Assembly (NCBI GenBank): GCA_017616575.1
Contig: JAFZXW010000053.1
Span: 1 to 10,934, forward strand
Direction of reading: 5' to 3'
Length of the DNA stretch: 10,934 nucleotides
Origin: Candidatus Methanomethylophilaceae archaeon
Lineage (GTDB): Archaea; Thermoplasmatota; Thermoplasmata; Methanomassiliicoccales; Methanomethylophilaceae
The position numbers and the translations under genes were made by a program. The notes beneath the pieces were generated by a model, which was not told the DNA's origin, did no database searches, and saw only the letters and a list, made by a program, of their open reading frames with translations. Positions 5,444 to 10,934 of the stretch are shown here, one piece after another (within the stretch, counting starts at the first letter, position 1; each line of letters starts with the position of its first letter).

Positions 5444-6097
5444 ATGAATGGGGATATGCAGCGCAACTGCGCGGGCTACAACGGCTCTCTCGACGAGATC
5501 CTTCGTTTCCTGGGGCAGGACGCGGGCGTGAACCGGACGGTCGGGCTGCTCAGGGAAGCCGTGTCCGAGTACTTCCGTGAAGCGGGGCGGCAGGGTATCT
5601 CCATCCATGTAGAAAAACAAAAGCGATCAACTATGAAACGAATTCTTTTTGTCTGCACCGGCAACATGTACCGCAGCGCCGGTGCGGAGTTCATCCTCCG
5701 GCGGAAGCTCTCCGAAGCCGGGATCGACGACTGGGCGGTGGATTCCGCCGGGACGATGGAGCTGTGGCGGGCCACCCGCCCGGAGGCCTTCGGCCGCATC
5801 CTCGCCGAGCATGGCTATGACTTCGGCGGCGTCACCCGGTACGTGTATGACGCCGACGCCGCCGGGGCGGACCTCATCCTGGTCATGGAGCCCCAGCACC
5901 TCTTTGACCTCCGGTGCCTTGTCCCCGAGAGCGGATGGGGCAAGATCCACCTGTTCATGGAGTACTGCTTCGGCAGCAAGTCCATCCTGACGGATCCCAG
6001 CAGTTTCTTCAGCGAGGACCTGTACCGCGAGACACGGGATACGCTGGAGCAGGGCTGTGACAGGATTGTCGAATTGATCCTTGACGGTCAGCTCTAG
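5444..6097 (+). CDS. Low-molecular-weight protein-tyrosine-phosphatase family protein, with in-frame N-terminal extension
   Basis: From the internal ATG at 5633 the product is a complete 154-residue LMW phosphatase, the normal family length. The P-loop near its N terminus is C-TGNMY-R-S (Cys8, Arg14 counted from 5633), and the general acid is Asp121 in TDPSSF near the C terminus. These enzymes remove phosphate from protein tyrosine or, in the YwlE branch, arginine through a cysteinyl-phosphate. Two P-loop positions differ from the usual CxGNxCRSP: Tyr replaces Cys before the Arg, and Ala replaces Pro after RS. The position that is Thr in the arginine phosphatase YwlE is Met. The frame is also open for 63 codons upstream, back to an ATG at 5444 only 2 bases after the preceding stop. 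That stretch has coding-like codon use and predicted helices (LDEILRFLGQ, GLLREAVSEYFREAG), but it turns A-rich just before 5633, as a translation leader would. So the start may be 5444 (217 aa) or 5633 (154 aa). Confidence 0.88.
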   Translation: MNGDMQRNCAGYNGSLDEILRFLGQDAGVNRTVGLLREAVSEYFREAGRQGISIHVEKQKRSTMKRILFVCTGNMYRSAGAEFILRRKLSEAGIDDWAVDSAGTMELWRATRPEAFGRILAEHGYDFGGVTRYVYDADAAGADLILVMEPQHLFDLRCLVPESGWGKIHLFMEYCFGSKSILTDPSSFFSEDLYRETRDTLEQGCDRIVELILDGQL

Positions 6098-6099
6098 CC

Positions 6100-7296
6100 A
6101 TGTACAGGCAGTTAAACAGGGAGGAGACGGAAGATCTCCTCACCGGCGCGGACGCCTTCTCTTCGGAGAGCGCCCTGGAGATGAGCCTGTCGCTCTATCC
6201 GCACTACTACCGTATCTACGGAGCGTACCAGCTCGCCTTCCCGGAAGGCGCCGGGGATCTCGTGCGCCGGCTTGGGGAGTATCCCCTTCCCTCCCCTCCG
6301 GAAGACGCCATGGTCACCGTCATCCTCGAGATGGCTTCCTCCCTTACTTTTGAGCAGATCCACGCCGTCAACGGCTGGGCGGTGGACGCCTTCGGAGAAG
6401 GGCGTCTCGCACGCTTTGTCCCGGTCTGCTACTACGCGGGCGATGTCCCCGCCAGGCTCACCCTCGTCTACCACGCCGAGAAGCCGCGCCGGCGCTATTT
6501 CAGCAGCATCCACCGGGAGTACAGCTTCCTCAAGGAGACCGAGCGGCGTATCGCCAGGAAGCTGGACGGGGAGCTAAGGCGTAACGAGGAGGTGGGGGCC
6601 GTCCTCGCCATCGAAGAGCCCGTGGTGGCGGACCTGCTGCTTGACCACCATTTCCTCTGGACCGGCATCGCCAATTCGAACACCTCCGCCGGGGAGGTCG
6701 CCGGCAAGCTCCGGCCGGAGATCGAATGCGTCATGGCGGAGTATGACGTGAGCGGAATGATGCTCTTCGTGGAGGTCGACAGGGCCTTCACCCGGGAGGG
6801 CGAGATTGAGGAGATGGTCAGGGAGCTCCGGGGCATCGCCGGAGGACAGGAGACCGACATGGGCCTCAATCTCCGCACGCGGGATTCCGGCATCAAGTAC
6901 ATCACCTGCCGGGCCGCCCTGGTCGGGAACCCCAAGTACGTAAGCGGTGAGGTCTACGAGGACTTCGGACGGCTCGAGATCCTTCTTTTCGTCTCCGACG
7001 ACGCTCGGAAGGGGCATGAGATCCTCGCCTCCTACGAGGACGGGAGGCTGACGCTGTCCCGTTATGACTGGGGCGCCTATGAATACAACCGGTCGGGGCG
7101 GACCGATGACCATCATTTCTTCGACCGGGAGAACACCGCCAGGGTTTTCTCCGCGCTTCACGTAAAGAAGCCGAGGGCCCTTCTTCGCACCATCCGAAGG
7201 CGTTTCGCGTCCGGCCACGCCGCCATGGCCGACGTCCATTTCCTCGGCTTCTGCCGGGACAGAGGTATACAGTTTGACTCAGATTACCATTATTGA
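6100..7296 (+). CDS. Hypothetical protein (398 aa)
   Basis: I do not recognise this family. The protein is soluble, with no signal peptide or membrane span. The first 160 residues are mixed (DAMVTVILEMASSLTFEQIHAVNGWAV; a strand pair around RFVPVCYYAGDVPARLTLVYHAE). A central region of helices and strands follows, including MMLFVEVDRAFTREGEIEEMVREL. The C-terminal 100 residues have strands (GRLEILLFVSD, EILASYEDGRLTLSRYDW), then HHFFDRENTARVFSALHVKKPRALLRTIRRRF, and end in DVHFLGFCRDRGIQF. That last part looks like a separate compact domain. It starts 2 bases after the phosphatase stop and ends 3 bases before the next start, so it is cotranscribed and probably coupled. It could be a regulator or a structural partner, but no catalytic motif is visible. 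Confidence 0.82.
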   Translation: MYRQLNREETEDLLTGADAFSSESALEMSLSLYPHYYRIYGAYQLAFPEGAGDLVRRLGEYPLPSPPEDAMVTVILEMASSLTFEQIHAVNGWAVDAFGEGRLARFVPVCYYAGDVPARLTLVYHAEKPRRRYFSSIHREYSFLKETERRIARKLDGELRRNEEVGAVLAIEEPVVADLLLDHHFLWTGIANSNTSAGEVAGKLRPEIECVMAEYDVSGMMLFVEVDRAFTREGEIEEMVRELRGIAGGQETDMGLNLRTRDSGIKYITCRAALVGNPKYVSGEVYEDFGRLEILLFVSDDARKGHEILASYEDGRLTLSRYDWGAYEYNRSGRTDDHHFFDRENTARVFSALHVKKPRALLRTIRRRFASGHAAMADVHFLGFCRDRGIQFDSDYHY

Positions 7297-7299
7297 CCT

Positions 7300-8247
7300 A
7301 TGACATGTAACGATATCATGGCGTTCCTCCGGGAAAACGCCTATCCCTACTACTGCGACACGGATTCCTTCGAGAAGGGATCCTGGCAGGACCGTTACTT
7401 CAACGCCCTCCTCCAGTCCCTGCCGGAGGAGACGCTCGCCCAGGTGGGGAACCGCCTGGTCATGGATCCCTCCTGCCCGAGGATTCTCTTTCTCAAGGCT
7501 GAGATGATCCTCACCGTGAAGGTGGAGGGCCGTCACGCCGCCCTCACGACGAGGACCCTCCTCCGCTATTACACCGACAAGAAAAGCAGGAAGGTCTCCA
7601 TGGCCGTGAAAGAGCTGATGCGCCGCTTCCCTTCGGAAACGCAGGAGTCGCAGAGGACCATCCTCCGCGCCTTCCTCTCCGGAGGCAGGAAGGAGATGGA
7701 GTGGGCCGGGAGGCACCTTCGCGACCACTGGACGAGGTCCCTCTCCGGGCCCGTCGCCGAGCGCTGGAAGGCCACCCGCAACCCGGTCCTGGGGCAGGTC
7801 GCCCTGCGCCACCTCCCGACCGCTTTCCTCCTCGAGGAGCAGGAAGCCCTCGCCGAGGCCCTGGGCTATGCCGCCGTCTGCGCGCGGCTGGGCTCGCACC
7901 CGGCCTTCCGCCTTGACAGCGCTCGCCTGACTGTTCCCGAGTACTTCTATGTCATGGCCAAGCTGGACGCGGGGCGCTCGGAGGCGGTGAACGTCCCGCT
8001 TGTGATGGAGTTCATGCTGGATGAGTACCTGGACGAGGGGGAACGTCTCTCCCCCGGGGAGCGGGACCGCCTCCTCTGGTCGATGGGGAGGATAGGCATG
8101 ACTGAGGCCCTCATGAAGGTGCTGCCGGAGCTGAGGCGGCGCGAGGAGGAGGAGAGGAGCCTTGACAGGATCGTCTTCGGAGACCAGGACTCCCCCGACC
8201 GGATGAATTTTGTCGGGACACTTGAAATTGAGGACAAAATGAACTAA
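7300..8247 (+). CDS. Hypothetical alpha-helical protein (315 aa), last gene of the operon
   Basis: I recognise no family. The sequence is dominated by amphipathic helices with regular Leu/Ala/Arg/Glu spacing (VSMAVKELMRRF, SQRTILRAFLSGGRKEMEWAGRHL, EALAEALGYAAVCARLG, TEALMKVLPELRRREEEE). This resembles a helical-repeat scaffold, although a HEAT or TPR consensus is not clear. There is no signal peptide or membrane span. The ATG at 7300 is 3 bases after the previous stop. Its own stop TAA lies inside the -7 box of the next promoter (8245-8252), which marks the end of this operon while leaving room for readthrough. A role as a protein-binding scaffold is only an inference from composition. Confidence 0.82.
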   Translation: MTCNDIMAFLRENAYPYYCDTDSFEKGSWQDRYFNALLQSLPEETLAQVGNRLVMDPSCPRILFLKAEMILTVKVEGRHAALTTRTLLRYYTDKKSRKVSMAVKELMRRFPSETQESQRTILRAFLSGGRKEMEWAGRHLRDHWTRSLSGPVAERWKATRNPVLGQVALRHLPTAFLLEEQEALAEALGYAAVCARLGSHPAFRLDSARLTVPEYFYVMAKLDAGRSEAVNVPLVMEFMLDEYLDEGERLSPGERDRLLWSMGRIGMTEALMKVLPELRRREEEERSLDRIVFGDQDSPDRMNFVGTLEIEDKMN

Positions 8248-8252
8248 TTTTG
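8221..8252 (+). promoter_or_regulatory. Bacteroidota-type promoter for the DUF1232 gene
   Basis: CTTG at 8221-8224, a 20-base spacer and TAATTTTG at 8245-8252 match the TTTG/TAnnTTTG pattern. The promoter overlaps the end of the preceding gene, whose stop codon TAA forms its first three -7 bases. Predicted transcription starts near 8257, with a leader of about 34 bases. Confidence 0.6.
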
Positions 8253-8290
8253 TACAACACCCATAATACGACACCAAACGGACTATAACT

Positions 8291-8641
8291 ATGGATTCCG
8301 ACAACCTGATCAGTTCCCTTTTCGGCAGCACCGAGAACATCTGGGAAGCCATCAAGGGCTATGCCATAAAAGGGTCGCGCGAAGTGACCCGGATGATGCT
8401 CCAGATGTATTTCTGCCTCACGTCGCCGCAGACGCCGGCCCTCGACAAGGCCATCATCGTGGGAGGGCTGGCTTACCAGCTCCTTTCCAAGGACCTCCTC
8501 CCGATGAAGAAGTACAATCTCCTGGGCCTGCTGGACAACGGCCTCACGCTTGCCATCGCGTACCAGAAAATCCAGAAGAACATCACCCCCGAGGTCAATG
8601 CACAGGTGGAAGCCACCCTCGGGAAGTGGTTCCCGGCCTGA
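8291..8641 (+). CDS. DUF1232 / YkvA-like small membrane-associated protein (116 aa)
   Basis: The block PALDKAIIVGGLAYQLLSKD (about 49-68) followed by LLPMKKYNLLGLLDNGLTLAIAY matches the DUF1232 (YkvA) pattern, in which a hydrophobic helix ends in Y-xx-s-x-D-L-x-P and a second hydrophobic helix begins G-L-x-D-(D/N). The family consensus SPxDLIP and LGxxDD is degenerate here: SKDLLP and LGLLDN. The protein is short, with an amphipathic N-terminal helix (IWEAIKGYAIKGSREVTRMMLQMYFCL), and probably sits at the membrane. The biochemical role of DUF1232 is not established. It has its own promoter and stands between the long operon and the vWA/tubulin-like pair, so it may belong with either. Confidence 0.85.
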   Translation: MDSDNLISSLFGSTENIWEAIKGYAIKGSREVTRMMLQMYFCLTSPQTPALDKAIIVGGLAYQLLSKDLLPMKKYNLLGLLDNGLTLAIAYQKIQKNITPEVNAQVEATLGKWFPA

Positions 8642-8748
8642 TGCCCCGAAACGGGATTATACGGGAAGGAGTCCTCACGCCCCGGACCACACATCGTCTG
8701 CACCCGCCTTGCGATGGCTGACGAGGTCCACGTCGGGATTCCCTCCCG

Positions 8749-8779
8749 TTGCGTGATAGGATAAAAATTGCTAAATTAG
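8749..8779 (+). promoter_or_regulatory. Weak promoter for the vWA/tubulin-like pair
   Basis: TTG at 8749-8751 is 20 bases from TAAATTAG at 8772-8779, a two-base departure from TAnnTTTG. The 157-base gap 8642-8798 before the vWA gene contains nothing else I can support, only a few short GC-rich inverted repeats such as CCCG/CGGG at 8644-8654. Confidence 0.4.
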
Positions 8780-8798
8780 CGCAATTAACCACAGCACT

Positions 8799-10358
8799 AT
8801 GAAAAAAGCCATTCTGACCACCCTCCTCGCGCTGTCGGCCGTCTGCTTCCCGCTGGGTGCCCAGCCGGGATTCGACGCCCTCCGGGCGGATTATCCGCTC
8901 CTGATGCAGAAGTTCGGCGCGGAGCTCGGCGAGCAGCGTGCCGACTATATCTTCGCCATCGATGTCTCCGGGACGATGGACAAGTACCGGGACACCGTCG
9001 TTCCCGCCCTGGGAGCGTTCTTCCGCTCGCTCCAGGACGGGGATTACGTTTCCATCATCAAGTTCGGCGGCGAAGCCTCGAACGAGGTGGGGAGCGCGGG
9101 CAAGATCGGCGGCGGGACCGTCAGTAACCTCATCGAGAGCGCCGGCCGGATTTATAACAAACCGACGACGTCCTATGAAAAGGAAAAGTACTACAACTGG
9201 ACGGACCTGGACAACATGCTCCATTATCTGGCTGATGACATGCAGCAGATCGGCCGCAACCGGCTCAAGTTCGTCTTCATCATCACGGACTTCGTCCATG
9301 ACCCCTCGCCTTCGCGGAGGGGCCGGGAGGACTGGGACGGCGCTGCCCGGCGGTTCGCGACCGAGCAGTCCGGGAACGACGTGTATGTCTTCGCCCTCCA
9401 GCTTCCCGGCGGAGGACGCGACCTGGAGAAAGTCAGGAATGTCTTCCCGAGGGAATTCAAATTCAGCCATGTGCCCGTCCCCAACGGCCAGGCGCTCTCA
9501 CAGTGGTTCACCCAGCGGAAGAACGCCATCCTCCTGGACAAGTTCATCTCCGTCGTGTCGGGACATATCCGTCCGGCGGAGCTGACCTTCAGCCCGGAGA
9601 TGGATTTCAGCGGCCGTCTCGGCCTCGCCCTGGACTGGACGCCCAACCCCGTCTACGACTGCCTCCGGCTCGACGACATCACCCTGTCTGGGGCCAGGGG
9701 GCTCCGTATGGACGCAGAGCTGCCCGTCACGGTCATGGACGATGCCGCCACCGTCCCTGTCGGCGCGCTGTCGAAGGAGGACGCATCCGTTCTCAAGCCG
9801 TCCCTCCGCCACCTTGACGGGGAGCTGACGCTCCGGGCGAGCTTCGCCGTCCCCTATGAGGACGAGCTCCGCCACCTGGGCTTCGAGGCGCCCTCGCTCA
9901 CCGCAACGGCGCCGGTTACCCGGACGGTCTTTTTCTATCCGCTCCCCTTCTGGCTCTTCTGCACCATCATCGGCCTTATCCTTCTGTACATCATCCTGGT
10001 CATCCGCGCCTTTGCCAGGAACGCCTCGGCCGCATCCCGTATCAACGGCAGGTTCGAAGTGACGGAGGACGGCGCTCCCGTCACCGAGCGCAAGAAAGCG
10101 AACGGGGTCAACAGTGTCGACATCGGCCGGGCGGCCGCCTTCCTTCCCGTTCCCGACTGCCGCTGGAGCATCTCCATCAGCGTCAGGCGCTACAACCCGT
10201 TCCTCCTCTTTTTCAAGTCTCCCGAATATGTCATCGAGCAGACACGCGGCAACGGTTTCCGGGCGAACGGTGTCAAGTGGGGATCCCACCAGAAACCCAA
10301 AATCGCGCCCTATTCCAAAATACTGGTAGGAACGCACGTCATCCGCTGGATTCAATAA
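8799..10358 (+). CDS. Secreted, membrane-anchored von Willebrand factor A domain protein (519 aa)
   Basis: Residues 1-21 form a classic signal peptide (MKKAILTTLLALSAVCFPLGA, cleavage before Q22). A vWA domain follows with a complete metal-ion-dependent adhesion site: D55-V-S57-G-T59, T135 in NWTDLDNML, and D164 in FIITDF. After a beta-rich middle region (about 250-375), one strong transmembrane helix (about 384-402, FWLFCTIIGLILLYIILVI) ends in the basic stop-transfer R403...R407. About 110 residues of mostly beta structure follow on the cytosolic side (GRFEVTEDG, SISISVRRY, KILVGTHVIRWIQ). So the vWA domain should face the periplasm and the tail the cytosol. vWA domains bind protein partners through the metal ion. 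The tubulin-like gene follows 19 bases later and is almost certainly cotranscribed; vWA proteins are recorded neighbours of such tubulin homologues. I chose the ATG at 8799 because it gives the signal peptide. Confidence 0.92.
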   Translation: MKKAILTTLLALSAVCFPLGAQPGFDALRADYPLLMQKFGAELGEQRADYIFAIDVSGTMDKYRDTVVPALGAFFRSLQDGDYVSIIKFGGEASNEVGSAGKIGGGTVSNLIESAGRIYNKPTTSYEKEKYYNWTDLDNMLHYLADDMQQIGRNRLKFVFIITDFVHDPSPSRRGREDWDGAARRFATEQSGNDVYVFALQLPGGGRDLEKVRNVFPREFKFSHVPVPNGQALSQWFTQRKNAILLDKFISVVSGHIRPAELTFSPEMDFSGRLGLALDWTPNPVYDCLRLDDITLSGARGLRMDAELPVTVMDDAATVPVGALSKEDASVLKPSLRHLDGELTLRASFAVPYEDELRHLGFEAPSLTATAPVTRTVFFYPLPFWLFCTIIGLILLYIILVIRAFARNASAASRINGRFEVTEDGAPVTERKKANGVNSVDIGRAAAFLPVPDCRWSISISVRRYNPFLLFFKSPEYVIEQTRGNGFRANGVKWGSHQKPKIAPYSKILVGTHVIRWIQ

Positions 10359-10377
10359 ATAAAAACATACACAAGTT

Positions 10378-10934
10378 ATGGCAGACAAGCATATCTTTAT
10401 CGGCCTGGGAGGCTCCGGTGTGAACACCGTTTCCCGTATCAAGTTCAAGATCTACGAGCGTACCAGGGCCACGGAGATGAAATCCCGCAGGCAGGTCATG
10501 GACGAGACCTACCGCTTCATGTTCATGGACACGGACTCCCGCGACGTGGTGAACGCCAACAGGCTGTACCGCAGCCAGTATGAGGGCGGCCGCGAGGAGT
10601 TCATCAGCAGGAACGAACTGGTGAACCTCGGGGACATGAACCCCGCCTCCATCTACCAGGAGGCGTGCGGCGCTCCGGAGCTGATGATCAACCGTCGCAT
10701 CACCGAAGGCTGCCCCGAGCGCGTCGTCCAATCCATGGAGTACCGCAACCTCTCTTTCGGCGCGGGAGCGCTCCGCCATAAATCACGCCTCGCCTTCGCC
10801 CGCCATGAGGGAGAGTTCTACGAGAAGCTCAAGGCCAATATCGACCAGCTCAACCAGAACCAGATCAACAACGAGCCCAATGTCTTCCACTACTGGGTGG
10901 TCTCCAGCAGCAACGGCGGCACCGGCAGCGGAAC
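10378..10934 (+). CDS. Tubulin/FtsZ-superfamily (tubulin-like) GTPase, N-terminal part (cut by window edge)
   Basis: The 185 visible residues carry the nucleotide-binding loops of the tubulin superfamily in the right order. These are the N-terminal strand and GLGGSG loop (residues 9-14, FtsZ T1-like), FMDTDSRDV (like the NTD loop of FtsZ), GAGALRHKSRLAFARHE (like the GxGxxPxxG region), and the GGTGSG signature (180-185), which binds the phosphates of GTP. The latter is the diagnostic tubulin/FtsZ motif. The spacing is wider than in FtsZ because of a roughly 60-residue insertion (about 55-115). This fits the large tubulin-like families (Pfam Tubulin_2 type) rather than cell-division FtsZ. These proteins are predicted to assemble or act as GTPases in membrane-linked processes. 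The leader is A-rich, typical of Bacteroidota starts, and the gene is in one unit with the vWA gene. The C-terminal GTPase activation and extra domains lie outside the window. Confidence 0.9.
   Translation, partial: MADKHIFIGLGGSGVNTVSRIKFKIYERTRATEMKSRRQVMDETYRFMFMDTDSRDVVNANRLYRSQYEGGREEFISRNELVNLGDMNPASIYQEACGAPELMINRRITEGCPERVVQSMEYRNLSFGAGALRHKSRLAFARHEGEFYEKLKANIDQLNQNQINNEPNVFHYWVVSSSNGGTGSG

Noticed and set aside
7279..8355. A 358-codon minus-strand open frame
   Set aside because: It is opposite the tightly spaced 7300 gene and crosses a promoter. It is rich in Gly, Glu, Pro and Arg in shadow style.
1..10934. tRNA, rRNA, CRISPR array, or phage integrase/attachment site
   Set aside because: I saw no cloverleaf-like sequence, no regularly spaced direct repeats and no integrase or transposase motif in any frame.

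Overview
The window looks like an accessory region of a high-GC Bacteroidota genome, most likely a gut-type Bacteroidales. This rests on promoter-like sequences of the Bacteroidota form (TTG or a variant, about 20 bases, then TAnnTTTG) at 914-945, 2251-2282, 8221-8252 and, more weakly, 8749-8779. It also fits the A-rich leaders without strong Shine-Dalgarno sequences, and the mix of families present. Species cannot be fixed from this sequence.

Layout. (1) 1-697, minus strand: the N-terminal hydrolase (HD) half of a RelA/SpoT (p)ppGpp enzyme, running off the left edge. (2) 698-963: a divergent intergenic region with an 8-bp-stem inverted repeat, a 16-base AT-rich repeat carrying the palindrome AATCTAGATT, and a promoter. 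(3) 964-2227: one unrecognised gene split into two reading frames at a run of eight C; skipping one base would give a 420-residue protein. The 16-base repeat recurs inverted just after it. (4) 2339-8247: a tight plus-strand operon of nine genes. It encodes three small proteins that look like the YbjN/type III chaperone-like fold, a membrane-anchored WG-repeat protein, two small unknowns, a low-molecular-weight protein phosphatase with an in-frame N-terminal extension, and two larger unknowns (398 and 315 aa). (5) 8291-8641: a DUF1232 (YkvA-like) protein with its own promoter. (6) 8799-10934: a secreted, membrane-anchored von Willebrand A protein followed after 19 bases by a tubulin/FtsZ-superfamily protein, cut by the right edge just after its GGTGSG signature.

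How they may work together. A vWA protein next to a non-FtsZ tubulin-like GTPase matches the multicomponent membrane-remodelling system proposed from genome context by Makarova and Koonin (2010, as I recall it). Here the pair lies downstream of a long same-strand operon of YbjN-like, WG-repeat, phosphatase and unknown proteins. I infer that the whole block from 2339 onward could be a Bacteroidota version of such a system. The vWA protein would span the membrane, the tubulin-like GTPase would act in the cytosol, the YbjN-like proteins would serve as small binding or chaperone modules, and the phosphatase would be regulatory. No function of this block is proven by the sequence, and the rest of the system probably lies beyond the right edge.
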